Source: Acidobacteriota bacterium
GTDB taxonomy: Bacteria; Acidobacteriota; Terriglobia; UBA7540
NCBI GenBank assembly: GCA_902812465.1
Contig: CADDZE010000013.1
Span: 1 to 64,000 of the forward strand
Reading direction: 5' to 3'
Length of the DNA: 64,000 nt
Positions within the stretch are counted from its first letter, which is position 1, and every line of letters starts with the position of its first letter. The notes beneath the pieces were generated by a model, which had not been told where the DNA came from, made no database searches, and was given only the letters and a program-made list of their open reading frames with translations. The position numbers and the translations under genes were made by a program. Shown here in pieces: positions 55,565-64,000 of this stretch.

Positions 55565-56350
55565 CTATGCTCTGTAAATAAGAGGATTGTAAGCCTTACG
55601 CATTTCCGCCTCGTCCCATACTTTGTAAAGGGAAGGGATGATATTCCGCATAATCTCTGACAAGCCTGCACCAGGAACGTCTCCGCTGATTGTTTTATTT
55701 CTGTTTACAGACCAAGCCAAGAGGTCAGCGGCTTGCAGGCCGGGCGTCTTTTTCATTTCTGCCGACTCTACATCCCCGATCAAGTCCCACCTGCACATGG
55801 GATCGATTTCGTCGGCTCTTGAATGGCGCCGTCTCTCCTGTTTCCATTTTGCCTCGAAACGTGCTCTGAACGGCTCATTCCGGTCAAAGAAATAGTGAAC
55901 GGCGTTCGGACCGATGAGGCCGGGATACTTTACGAAGTACCAATCCAGGACTTTCTCTGAGCAAAATTCGTTGCACATTTCAATCGGGTCCGGAAGTTGG
56001 TAGGTTTGGGCCTTCAACTTGTGCCAAGCGTCACGGTCAACGGTGCAGTAGAACATCCTAAACTTCTTTTTATCCAAGTGCTGCATGTACATGAGGCATT
56101 TGAAAACCAGGCCGAATGCACTTTGCGGCGTCCAACCCGGCCCGCTGAATCCATCCCTTAAGTGGGCCAACTCACGCATGTGGAGGTAAGAGGCCGGCGG
56201 TGTGTGGCCGCTCAGCATCTTCGCCCATTCAACATCGAACTCCTGCCAGATGTCGTCGGGGCCGGCAAAAGCAGCCGGGGTTAGGTAGTTGCCTCCTGGC
56301 TCGCCGCTGCTGTCGAGATAGACGCGTAAGACCACAACCGTTCCCTCCAT
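55565..56350 (-). CDS. DUF3800-domain protein (RNase-H-like, possible nuclease)
   Basis: 261 residues. An early acidic strand VVVLRVYLDSSGEPGGNYLT is followed by a helical middle, a late strand (AVHYFFDRNEPFRARFEAKW) and the closing block KTPGLQAADLLAWSVNRN. This order (YxDxSG near the start, LQxADLxAW at the end) is the DUF3800 signature; the fold is thought to be RNase-H-like with carboxylates for metal, and members are frequent in defence and mobile islands. The start ATG 56350 is preferred as it precedes the conserved strand, though the frame opens at 56476. The base composition is more AT-rich than the neighbours. It pairs with the Cys/His-repeat gene. Confidence 0.85.
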   Translation of the reverse strand: MEGTVVVLRVYLDSSGEPGGNYLTPAAFAGPDDIWQEFDVEWAKMLSGHTPPASYLHMRELAHLRDGFSGPGWTPQSAFGLVFKCLMYMQHLDKKKFRMFYCTVDRDAWHKLKAQTYQLPDPIEMCNEFCSEKVLDWYFVKYPGLIGPNAVHYFFDRNEPFRARFEAKWKQERRRHSRADEIDPMCRWDLIGDVESAEMKKTPGLQAADLLAWSVNRNKTISGDVPGAGLSEIMRNIIPSLYKVWDEAEMRKAYNPLIYRA

Positions 56351-56607
56351 TTCTGGCACGGGCGACCGGTTTAGCGCTCGCCAGCGGATCGTTACCAAAC
56401 GAATTCCAATGAGTGTGAACGGCGGCCATTCACATCGAAATTTATTGCGCCGGGCCGATACCAAGCCTTCGGGCATATCGTTTGCTTTCCGTCCGCCGAT
56501 GTGAAAGTGAATTGTCCCGGTGGCCCATCGGTTACCATGAGTAGTAGTTCAATTTCAAGCCTGGCTATCGAGTCCGCCGATGAGAACGGTGCTGGCCTGG
56601 TTGCCCG

Positions 56608-58398
56608 CTAGGGCTTCAGAACCAAAAACGTGACCCCGTAACCCTTCAACGTGAGGGTGATTCGCGGCGCCGGAGGGATGCTGGTGGAGACAGGACCGTT
56701 GGCAGGGTCCGTGTTCGAGTCCAGCGTCAGTTGATTGACCGACGAAAACGAACCGAGCGCCGAAGTATTAACGATAATCGTCCGCGGAGCGCCCGGGCCA
56801 TTGTTGTCCGTCGGTGCCTGGACGGCATGGTCGGCAATCATTATTACAACCGAGCCATCCGCGTTTCGCACGGCGAGCGTTTCGACATCATTGGCGGCGC
56901 TCGTTACGGACTGAACAATGTCAGCGCCCGGTGGTGAAGGAAAAAAGCTCTGCAGCGCCCGATCGACCCAGTAGCTCAGGTAGGGTTTACCAGTGTCGTA
57001 ATCGACCTCGCCGTACTGGCGATCGGCGTCGAAATCCCAATGATACAGCGCTGCGGCGCCGGCTTGCGCCAGCTGGGAAAACACATAAGGACGCCAGCCG
57101 GCAAAGAACGGGCTGGTGCCCCGCGGGTCGATAACGAACTTTTGGCCCGGATTACAGGCACTCATGCCGTTCGGCCCTTCAAAATCCGCATTGACATTAT
57201 TCTCGGTAACCCAAACCGGCACGCTTGCCAGGGAAGGCCGTGTCCGTAACTGGGAGCGGATATATTGCACGTGTGGAACAAACGTTTGGGTGACTTGGGT
57301 CAGCAATGCGGTGTCAGGATCGGATTGATTACATGACGAGTAGTAGTGAGTGGCGACAGCATCTACTTCCGCGGTTACATCTGAGACAAACGTCGGCAAA
57401 AACTTTTCCGGTTCGTTACCAAAATCTGCCAGCTCCAGCGCCACGAACTTGAGGGGGACGGACGAGCCGGCCGACTGCATCGCTGGGACCACCAAATTAT
57501 AAAGTGCAGTGTAGTCACTGGCCGTCAGACCATTGATGTTGGGCTCGTTGAAGATACCCCACCACGTGATTGGCTGAAACGGCTGGTGTGCATGGGTTAC
57601 ACCAGCCGCATCTGTAAAGCCGCTCGTAGTGTTGTAGTACTTCACGAGGTTCGCGCAATAGTTCGCGAAGTCCTGGAAGTGACTGCGGAGCAAATGACCG
57701 TTCGCATCATTCATAAAGCCGGGTGCGACGGCGATCTGGAATTCAGGACTGTGATCGCCTACGCTCAAGACCGGGTTGACCACCGCGTCGAGTTCGGTAA
57801 AATCCCACGTTCTTGCGTCTTTTTGGGGCACACCTCCGTCGATCGCCTGGAGGCGAATATGCTGGGGGCGGAGCCGGGCTAGGGTCGCTGTAGCATTGGG
57901 GTTGAGTGCAAAAAACTGGTAGTCCCAATCGGCGGGTTGAAAGGAAGTGGACATGAAAGTGGCAAGCCGTCCCTGAACTCCGGCACCGATCTTGGCCACC
58001 ACCGCCACCACGAGCGAAAGGCTGGCGGTGCTACTGACCGTGCCATCGCTGGCCGTCACCGTGAGTGCGTATGTTCCCGGCGGAGCAGTAGTCTGAGCAG
58101 TAAAAGTCAGGCCACCCGAGCTGGCCAAACCAGGCGAATTGATCGTTACGTCCACTCCGGAGGGGAGCCCGGAAACGGTCAAAGTGACTGGCTCGGTGCT
58201 GCCAGAATGCGTCACGGTGGCACCAACCGAAACCGCCGTGCCGTCCGGGGGCACGATAAGGCTGGTGACAGCGAGCGTGAGGGTGATTTGATCGGCGGCA
58301 ACAGAAGGCGGCGTTGATGCTTGATCGCCGCCACAGGAAGTGGCAATCGCCGCGGCTGTCAGAAGACCTGGGAGCGCGAGCCTGCTGAGCCGATCCAT
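56608..58398 (-). CDS. Lipoprotein with Ig-like domain and TIM-barrel glycosidase domain
   Basis: 596 residues. Lipoprotein signal (LALPGLLTAAAIATSC), then a bacterial Ig-like beta domain (about 40-125, ITLTLAVTSLIVPPDGTAVS, GTYALTVTASDGT). A TIM barrel follows, with WWGIFNEPNINGL (acid/base Asn-Glu) and PVWVTENNVNADF (nucleophile Glu) in clan GH-A spacing. A beta domain closes the C-terminus. The ATG at 58398 follows GGAGA. The GH family is not assigned; GH39/GH5-like is a guess. It is exported and probably surface-anchored. Confidence 0.82.
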   Translation of the reverse strand: MDRLSRLALPGLLTAAAIATSCGGDQASTPPSVAADQITLTLAVTSLIVPPDGTAVSVGATVTHSGSTEPVTLTVSGLPSGVDVTINSPGLASSGGLTFTAQTTAPPGTYALTVTASDGTVSSTASLSLVVAVVAKIGAGVQGRLATFMSTSFQPADWDYQFFALNPNATATLARLRPQHIRLQAIDGGVPQKDARTWDFTELDAVVNPVLSVGDHSPEFQIAVAPGFMNDANGHLLRSHFQDFANYCANLVKYYNTTSGFTDAAGVTHAHQPFQPITWWGIFNEPNINGLTASDYTALYNLVVPAMQSAGSSVPLKFVALELADFGNEPEKFLPTFVSDVTAEVDAVATHYYSSCNQSDPDTALLTQVTQTFVPHVQYIRSQLRTRPSLASVPVWVTENNVNADFEGPNGMSACNPGQKFVIDPRGTSPFFAGWRPYVFSQLAQAGAAALYHWDFDADRQYGEVDYDTGKPYLSYWVDRALQSFFPSPPGADIVQSVTSAANDVETLAVRNADGSVVIMIADHAVQAPTDNNGPGAPRTIIVNTSALGSFSSVNQLTLDSNTDPANGPVSTSIPPAPRITLTLKGYGVTFLVLKP

Positions 58399-58633
58399 TC
58401 GTTCTCCATCGCGGAGGTGGACCATCGCTTGGGTACCCGAAGGGGAAACAAGCATAGCTCAAGCCTGTCCCCAGCGAAAAGGAGGATGGTCAGGGGTAAG
58501 AGTGTAAGCCGAGTGAGCTCATCGCGCTCCGGGGCGAAGCCCTAGCCACCTTCGTCGAGACCGAGGTACACCGAGCCGAGCGCCGCTCCGGAGCATGAGG
58601 GCATGGCAGATCTCGAATGGCCAGACCACACGT

Positions 58634-59950
58634 TCAGTATTGCCGCCTTTCGACGCGCGGACGCTCAGCGCGGCTCATGCTCTTTTGCACGATGGCGGGA
58701 TGCTTCAGACCGCGCACCTCGTCGATATGTTCACAGACCTTAAGTATGGCGTCAGCGATGTCATCCATATCGCGGCGGCTACCCAGGAAGATATGGTGAG
58801 GTAGCCAGACCGCCTCCACGTAGGCAGCCCGCTCGGACACCGGACAATGATAGGAGCCCCTCAGGTCCAGAGGTTCCTTTCGTCCCCAGCTCAGCGCCGG
58901 GTAATCTTGCGGATCAATAGGGAAAAGCGAACTTCGATAGACGGGCTCGTAGAAGAGGCCGTCGCATGGGATACCTTCCATTTCCAGGGCACCCAGGAAT
59001 TCAGCCCGTGAAGCGCCATCGAAATGCTCAGGCAAGTACTTGAAAACGTACTGGTAGGCGGCAACGCGTGTCAGACGGGGGTCACGCTTCAGAAAGCCGA
59101 GTCCTGGGGTGCCCTGCAGGCGCCTTTCCAGGTACGCCATGTTGGCACGCCGCACCTTGGCTTGTTTCTCGAGGCGTTTGAGCTGCACATCGAGGATCGC
59201 GGCCTGGAACTCCGTGATGCGGTAGTTGTGCCCAACGAAGCGGTGGCCAAACTTATCCGTTTGGCTAGCACGGCCGCAGTTAGCGTAGGTCTGGGTACGC
59301 TCGTAGAATTCCAGGTTGCTAGTGATGACCGCACCTCCCTCCCCCGCGGTCATCAGCTTGCTCGACTGAAAGCTAAACGCACCGAGATCGCCTGTGGCAC
59401 CGGCTCCCTTGTTGCGCCACCGACCGCCATGAGCATGGGCGCAATCCTCGATGACGGCTAACCCGTGCTTGCGGGCCAGTTGCGTGATCTCATCCATGTC
59501 GGCAAAGCGCATGGCTAGGTGAACGGGCAACAGGGCACGCGTCCTTGGCGTGATGGCCTGCTCGATCAGCTTGGCATCGAGGCAGTAGGTATCCGGATCG
59601 ACGTCCACAAAGACAGGAACCGCATTGAGCAGCATGATGGGCGCGACGGTGCCTTCCCAGGTGTAGGCAGGGACAATCACTTCGTCACCCGGCCGCAGGC
59701 CCGCCGCCCGAAGCGCGATTTGGATCGCTACCGTGCCGTTGGCGACCGCCAGCCCATACTTCGCTCCATGCAAGCGGGCGAATTTCCGGGCGAAGGTGTT
59801 CGCCACCTGGTTTGGGAAGGGATATCCTCCCCAGTTGCGGCTCCGAAGCACCCTCCCGAGAGCCTGCATCTCCTCCCCTGTGTAAACTGGCCAGGGCGCA
59901 AACGGCTTCCTTCGAACAGGCTTGCCTCCAGTAATAGCGAGCTTGCCCAT
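58634..59950 (-). CDS. DegT/DnrJ/EryC1/StrS-type PLP aminotransferase
   Basis: 438 residues. Starts with the family's LAITGGKPVR and has GTVAIQIALRAAGLRPGDEV, VIVPAYTWEGTVAPIMLLNA, IEDCAHAHGG and the PLP lysine in FSFQSSKLMTAGEGG. This is the sugar aminotransferase class that acts on nucleotide-linked keto-sugars or related cyclitols. No sugar-nucleotide gene is nearby. ATG 59950 lies 13 bp after the glycosidase stop, so both are in one operon. Confidence 0.92.
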   Translation of the reverse strand: MGKLAITGGKPVRRKPFAPWPVYTGEEMQALGRVLRSRNWGGYPFPNQVANTFARKFARLHGAKYGLAVANGTVAIQIALRAAGLRPGDEVIVPAYTWEGTVAPIMLLNAVPVFVDVDPDTYCLDAKLIEQAITPRTRALLPVHLAMRFADMDEITQLARKHGLAVIEDCAHAHGGRWRNKGAGATGDLGAFSFQSSKLMTAGEGGAVITSNLEFYERTQTYANCGRASQTDKFGHRFVGHNYRITEFQAAILDVQLKRLEKQAKVRRANMAYLERRLQGTPGLGFLKRDPRLTRVAAYQYVFKYLPEHFDGASRAEFLGALEMEGIPCDGLFYEPVYRSSLFPIDPQDYPALSWGRKEPLDLRGSYHCPVSERAAYVEAVWLPHHIFLGSRRDMDDIADAILKVCEHIDEVRGLKHPAIVQKSMSRAERPRVERRQY

Positions 59951-59963
59951 AGATTCCTTAATC

Positions 59964-61811
59964 TTAGAATTTCGCACGGACCACGTTGGAATAAGCGGAC
60001 TGGCCAGCGTCATTCGCGGCGCGGACCCGATAGCAGGTCAGGGGCCCAGCTGAAGTCGTGTCCGTGTAACTCGTGCTGGTTGGTGGCAACGTCGCGATCC
60101 TCCGCCACTCTCCTGTGCCCCCTACCCGCCGCTCGACCAGGATCCGGGTGGGGCTTCCACCGTGCACGACCCAGCTCAAACGCGCCGTTTCACCGCTAAC
60201 AGAGACCTGCAAGGAGCTGGGCGCTTCGGGCAGTAAGGGCCAGTCAAAGTAGCTCTCGTCGGCAATGGCCAGCACACTGTCGCGCAGCGGAAGCCCTTCC
60301 AGCACTTGCTTGGTTCCCTTCTTCCACTCCAAAGGGGAGATTTCGCCGGTCAAAATGTCAGCCAGCACGGGGTGCTCAATGCCTGTGTTCTTCAATTCCA
60401 GGTCGATCGCCAGAGGCGGGAACACGTTGCCCGGCAAACTGTGCGCACCGAGCCAGTAAGCCACAACTGCCTTACCCGAATCGGAACGGAAGCCGTAGGC
60501 GAAAAAGGGAGCATTAGCCTGGCGGCGCAGTGCCGGAATAGCCCGGCTAGAAATAATGATCGAAGGATCGAACTTGGTGTCCGAAAATACGGCGTTGGTG
60601 TTTTGCAGCGCGAAGTAGACGGGGCGCGGCGTGAAATCGTCCGGCAGATAGCGGAGGCCGTGGATGAGGCCGAAGTCGTCGAATTCGTTGCCGTCCGTGC
60701 CAGCCGCCAGCAGCCACACGAACGTTCGAACTCCCGCGGCCCAGTTGTAGACGAGCCCGCGCGGCACGTACTTCGCCTGCACCGACTCGTCCGAGCCATT
60801 CCAGGACGGAATGGAGTTGAACTCGTCGTCAAAGAACTCGATATCCGGCCGGATACCTGGGTAGCTCCGGACGAGTTCGCGCAACTTGGCCGGCGACTCC
60901 TCGCCGTAGGCTCCGTAATCCATGGACTCCGGATTCAGGTTCTGTCCGTACCCCGGGTAGGTGTGATAGGCATAGACGTCGATGCCAGCTGCACACTGGC
61001 AGGCATCGAGTGCACGCCGGGTGAAGTCGCGACTAGGATCAGCCTGGCCGCCATAAATCACCTTGGCCTCCGGATCCGTGGTGTGAACCGCAGGGATGAA
61101 AGCCTTGAGCAGGCGTCCGTACTCTTCGGGATTACCCCAAGGGTTCCAATAGCCGATGTCTTGCTCGTTCCACAGGGCGTAATAGTGCACCCGGCCGCGA
61201 AAATGGTTCACTGTCCATTTCACATAATTCACGAAGGCTTCGATCTGCTCCGCGGTTTTGGGCGGCCAGAAGATGGAGTAGAGGCTCCGGTCGTCGTTGT
61301 GGAAGGAGCCAGGTTCAGGGGTGATCTCGTCAGGGCGTTTCCCTGCGGGCGAGGTGTACATCGGATTCCCATACAGGAGCTGAATCTGGACCTTCACACC
61401 GTTATCCACCAGGGAGTCGACGTAATCATCTACCTCCGGCGGGATGGAATAGAGACCGCGCCTGCGCTCCACCCAGTCCCAACTTGTGGGCTCTGAACTG
61501 TTTTCGTACTGGCCGATGCGAATCCACGCCACACCCGCATCGAACATGCGGGTCCACCACCAGCGGTCCCAGGGCAAGTAAGGTTCGCGCGGCAGGTCCG
61601 AGTTGATGCCGAAGCCGTTTCGGATCTGAGAAGACCGCTTGGGAGGAATACGCGTCAGGCCGTGACGCTCGGGTGGTGGTGCGGCTCTGCTCGTGGATAG
61701 AGCGACGCCCAGAACCACCAATAAGCTGGCGGCGAGGCTGAAAGCCGGCCTTGACGTACGAAGGCTCGGCCACAAGCCTCCACTTTCATGCAGGCATAAG
61801 GGTTGGTTCAT
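59964..61811 (-). CDS. Secreted TIM-barrel glycosidase with C-terminal Fn3 domain
   Basis: 615 residues. A signal-type segment (FSLAASLLVVLGVALSTSRA) is followed by a TIM barrel with RVHYYALWNEQDIGYWNPWG (acid/base Asn-Glu), IEFFDDEFNSIPSW (possible nucleophile) and VRTFVWLLAAGTDGNEFDDF. Then comes a beta domain and an Fn3 module at the C-terminus (SSLQVSVSGETARLSWVVHG, CYRVRAANDAGQSAYSN). It looks like a GH39-type or cellulase-like enzyme, but this is not assigned. It is the first gene of a two-gene operon with the aminotransferase. Confidence 0.82.
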   Translation of the reverse strand: MNQPLCLHESGGLWPSLRTSRPAFSLAASLLVVLGVALSTSRAAPPPERHGLTRIPPKRSSQIRNGFGINSDLPREPYLPWDRWWWTRMFDAGVAWIRIGQYENSSEPTSWDWVERRRGLYSIPPEVDDYVDSLVDNGVKVQIQLLYGNPMYTSPAGKRPDEITPEPGSFHNDDRSLYSIFWPPKTAEQIEAFVNYVKWTVNHFRGRVHYYALWNEQDIGYWNPWGNPEEYGRLLKAFIPAVHTTDPEAKVIYGGQADPSRDFTRRALDACQCAAGIDVYAYHTYPGYGQNLNPESMDYGAYGEESPAKLRELVRSYPGIRPDIEFFDDEFNSIPSWNGSDESVQAKYVPRGLVYNWAAGVRTFVWLLAAGTDGNEFDDFGLIHGLRYLPDDFTPRPVYFALQNTNAVFSDTKFDPSIIISSRAIPALRRQANAPFFAYGFRSDSGKAVVAYWLGAHSLPGNVFPPLAIDLELKNTGIEHPVLADILTGEISPLEWKKGTKQVLEGLPLRDSVLAIADESYFDWPLLPEAPSSLQVSVSGETARLSWVVHGGSPTRILVERRVGGTGEWRRIATLPPTSTSYTDTTSAGPLTCYRVRAANDAGQSAYSNVVRAKF

Positions 61812-61938
61812 GGCTCATGGTTTGAAATGCTGTACTGGCTGCCGTTGCGCAACCTCTTTGGGGCTGCCAAGCAGGCTGACTATAACACCCTAAGGGAAGG
61901 GTCAATGTCAAGAGCACGGCGTCAGAGCAGTCAGCGTT

Positions 61939-63819
61939 TCATGGTAGGGGCTCCCCCTCGTAGAAAGAGCGTTGCTTTAGGGTGGCCTGAGCCAGGTGCG
62001 CGTTCCTCTTCTCTTCTGAACTCAGAACAAAGCGGTGTGGGGTGAATCGCTCCATTCCCACGCGGTCCTTCCCTTCTTCGATTTCGTAGAAGTGGTCGGC
62101 GGCGAGGTGGTGCCACACCTGCCGTAAACCGCTGGGCCATGTCACCTCCAGTCGGTCGATGGCCGTGGCTCCGCCCAAGCCGAAGTGGGCGCGCAGATCG
62201 CTTTGGGACATGTAACTGCCTCCGCCGGCAATCTCGCGGATCTGCGAAAGTCCGCCCGCTAGCAATTTGACCCGTGCGCCCATCGCATCCCGGTTACTGC
62301 GTGTGCCAACCAGTCTGAAGCTGACGAAATGATTCGGGACTTTGTCCGTTGCACCTTCATTGTGAAGCAAAAGGGGCGGATCCCCGTTGTTAGCCACGAC
62401 CACATCCAACCAGCCGTCGTTGTCCAGGTCGGCGAAGGCTACGCCGCGTCCAGCATACGGGATAGCGAAGCCCGGGCCGGAGCTTTTGGAGACTTCGCTG
62501 AACCACCCACGGTGCTCGTTGTGAAAGAGCGAGTTGAGTTGCTTGTAGTGAACCTCCGGGGTCACCTTCTCGATCTCCGGGTAAACACTGCCGTTGGCAA
62601 TAAAAATGTCCAGCCAGCCATCGTTGTCGTAATCGAAGAAGCCCCCGCCAAAGCTGAGCACCTGGCGAGTCGGCCCGGTGATGCCAGCTTGCTGGCTGAC
62701 TTCCTCCAAATATCCTTTACCGTCGTTGTGCCAGAGGTGATCGGACATCATCTGAAAATCAGTAATCAAGAGATCCAAATAACCGTCATTATCATAGTCG
62801 CCGAGCGCGATACACATACCCGCCATGGCGTTGCCCTCTGCGGTATAGGCCATGCCGCTGGTGGCCGCTATGTTGGTAAAAGAACCGTCGTGGTTATTGT
62901 GGTAGAGGTAGGCGTCGGTGCCGTCGTTGGCGACAAACAAGTCCGGCCAGCCATCGTTATCGTAGTCAGCCGCACCCACGGCCAAATTGAATCCGTTCGG
63001 CTGGTAGATTTTAGCTGCCCGGGTGACTTCCGTGAAGGTTCCATTGCCGTTGTTGTGATAGAGCACATCCGGACTGCCAGGGTAAGCAGAAGGCCGGCAA
63101 CTGCTCAGAATGCCATGTCCAATGTCGCAATTCCGCTTGCTGCCGGGCAGAAAGTTGGCATAGCCGCCGGCATAGAGGTCAAGCCAGCCATCGCGGTCAT
63201 AATCGAAGAAGGTGGCAGCGCTGTGAAAGGTAGTTCCCAATTCCGTCGCCGGCACACCCGCCTGATCGGTGACGTCGCTGAACGTTCCGTCGCCATTGTT
63301 GTGGTAAAGCACGTTCTTACCATACTGGGTAACATAGAGATCCGGGTGACCATCGTTGTCGTAGTCGCCCCAGACACAGCCCAAGCCGTAGGCCGTTCCG
63401 GGAACACCAGCCTGTTCCGTCACGTCTGTGAAGGTCCCATCACCGTTGTTGTGGTAGAGAGCATTGCGCGCCGCCATCCCGCGATGGTAAAGATCACGCC
63501 CATTGACAAAATAGATGTCCTGATAGCCGTCTCCGTCATAGTCGGCAACGCAAACGCCCGGACCCGCTTCCTCCAGAATCGTCGATGTCCCATTGTTCCC
63601 CTTGAAGTGAACGAAAGCGATGCCCGCCTTCCGAGTAATATCTGAAAACTGCACCGATGTACCGTGCTTGGGCTCATGCGAGCGGCCAGCCGAAAGCAAG
63701 CCGGCCGCTGGGACCAGACTGCGGCTCAGGCACACGGTGGCCAGCACCAATCCCCAGACGGGATAGAGCCTGCTCAATCCGGACCTGGAGGGCCGTCTCA
63801 ATTCAGATCGCCGTTTCAA
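61939..63819 (-). CDS. FG-GAP / ASPIC-UnbV protein (CRTAC1-like), second copy
   Basis: 626 residues with a signal-like start (LYPVWGLVLATVCLSRSLV). Propeller repeats include VADYDGDGYQDIYFVNGRDL, GDYDNDGHPDLYVTQYGKNV and [20 protein letters not shown]. The ASPIC/UnbV end has LVGTRSNRDAMGARVKLLAG and IAGGGSYMSQSDLRAHFGLG. It ends in a charged tail. It is a homologue of the protein at 39068-40786 but longer at both ends. It follows the third Oar-like gene after a terminator, so it has its own promoter. Confidence 0.93.
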   Translation of the reverse strand: MKRRSELRRPSRSGLSRLYPVWGLVLATVCLSRSLVPAAGLLSAGRSHEPKHGTSVQFSDITRKAGIAFVHFKGNNGTSTILEEAGPGVCVADYDGDGYQDIYFVNGRDLYHRGMAARNALYHNNGDGTFTDVTEQAGVPGTAYGLGCVWGDYDNDGHPDLYVTQYGKNVLYHNNGDGTFSDVTDQAGVPATELGTTFHSAATFFDYDRDGWLDLYAGGYANFLPGSKRNCDIGHGILSSCRPSAYPGSPDVLYHNNGNGTFTEVTRAAKIYQPNGFNLAVGAADYDNDGWPDLFVANDGTDAYLYHNNHDGSFTNIAATSGMAYTAEGNAMAGMCIALGDYDNDGYLDLLITDFQMMSDHLWHNDGKGYLEEVSQQAGITGPTRQVLSFGGGFFDYDNDGWLDIFIANGSVYPEIEKVTPEVHYKQLNSLFHNEHRGWFSEVSKSSGPGFAIPYAGRGVAFADLDNDGWLDVVVANNGDPPLLLHNEGATDKVPNHFVSFRLVGTRSNRDAMGARVKLLAGGLSQIREIAGGGSYMSQSDLRAHFGLGGATAIDRLEVTWPSGLRQVWHHLAADHFYEIEEGKDRVGMERFTPHRFVLSSEEKRNAHLAQATLKQRSFYEGEPLP

Positions 63820-63902
63820 AAGAAAGCGTTAACAGTCCAGCCGAAAGTTTAGCTCACCGGGGTGCCACCGAACCCCTGGCTGCCCAACACCGCACCGAGA
63901 AA

Positions 63903-63929
63903 TAAAAAAGAGGCCACCCCGGTGGCCTC
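63903..63929 (-). terminator. Rho-independent terminator after the third Oar-like receptor
   Basis: A perfect 9-bp stem (GAGGCCACC / GGTGGCCTC, loop CC or CCCC) is followed on the minus strand by TTTTTTATT. It lies 31 bp after the stop of the receptor to its right. Confidence 0.9.
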
Positions 63930-63959
63930 CCAAACTGAAAAAGTAATGCTCTCCAGGGC

Positions 63960-64000
63960 CTAGAAGATGAACTTCAAGCCGAACTGCATGACACGCGGGC
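63960..64000 (-). CDS. Oar-like TonB-dependent receptor, 3' end only
   Basis: The last 13 codons are in the window, reading ARVMQFGLKFIF and a TAG at 63962-63960. The end matches the other two receptors (...VALKLYF, ...LALKISF), with alternating hydrophobic residues and a terminal Phe, the outer-membrane barrel signature. A terminator follows. The rest of the gene lies to the right of the window. Confidence 0.75.
   Translation of the reverse strand, partial: PRVMQFGLKFIF

Noticed and set aside
60306-61496. Plus-strand 396-codon frame
   Set aside because: Antisense to the Fn3 glycosidase; no start signal or domain.
62329-63645. Plus-strand 438-codon frame rich in Val/Ile
   Set aside because: Antisense to the FG-GAP repeats; the repeated DNA keeps the opposite frame open.

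Overview
The window looks like a chromosomal segment of an Acidobacteriota bacterium (GC-rich, Terriglobia/Solibacter-like). The call rests on gene content: two complete and one partial Oar-like TonB-dependent receptor with an N-terminal carboxypeptidase-regulatory domain, two FG-GAP/ASPIC-UnbV (CRTAC1-like) proteins, a VWFA-related protein of the acidobacterial type, TPR-rich operons, a fused LptF-LptG permease and split MacB-type exporters. No ribosomal RNA lies in the window to confirm it.

Layout. 1-467: the end of a CRISPR array (36-bp repeats, 29-30-bp spacers, running off the left edge), followed by an inverted partial repeat that looks like the anti-repeat of a type II tracrRNA. No cas gene is inside the window. 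0.57-4.3 kb: an orphan nuoI, a histidine-rich membrane protein, a frameshifted lipoprotein, a degraded LuxR-type regulator and a small secreted protein. 4.4-10.9 kb (minus strand): one envelope-stress transcription unit in the order ECF sigma factor, anti-sigma factor, Spy/CpxP-like protein, MacA-like adaptor, ABC ATPase, two MacB-like permeases. 11-16.7 kb: XRE regulator, guaA, leuS, nfo. 17-25.5 kb: the membrane cluster DUF4129 / DUF4350 / MoxR / DUF58 / SpoIIM / RDD, in which five genes are broken by frameshifts or a deletion. An S23-type four-helix-bundle gene sits inside it. 25.7-37.3 kb: M28 peptidase, zinc-ribbon protein, a hydrolase with an in-frame stop, beta-propeller lipoprotein, GH57 enzyme, LptF-LptG fusion, radical SAM protein. 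37.3-45.1 kb (minus): a five-gene operon of three TPR proteins, a CRTAC1-like protein and a VWA protein. 45.6-54.3 kb (minus): two Oar-like receptors with tRNA-Arg(CCU) between them. 54.5-56.4 kb: a DUF5677 remnant and a two-gene unit of a DUF3800 protein and a tiny protein made of four HxxxCxCxxC repeats. 56.6-64 kb (minus): two secreted glycosidase-like proteins, a DegT-type aminotransferase, a second CRTAC1-like protein, a terminator and the 3' end of a third Oar-like receptor.

How the parts work together (inference). The sigma/anti-sigma/MacAB unit probably senses envelope stress and drives export. The LptF-LptG fusion serves LPS transport. The TonB receptors, CRTAC1-like proteins, VWA protein, TPR proteins and glycosidases form the surface and polymer-handling equipment typical of this phylum.

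The most interesting objects are the CRISPR array with its nearby anti-repeat and apparent promoter in each repeat, and the DUF3800 plus Cys/His-repeat gene pair. The cluster of broken genes at 17-29 kb is either real decay or poor local consensus; raw reads would settle which.
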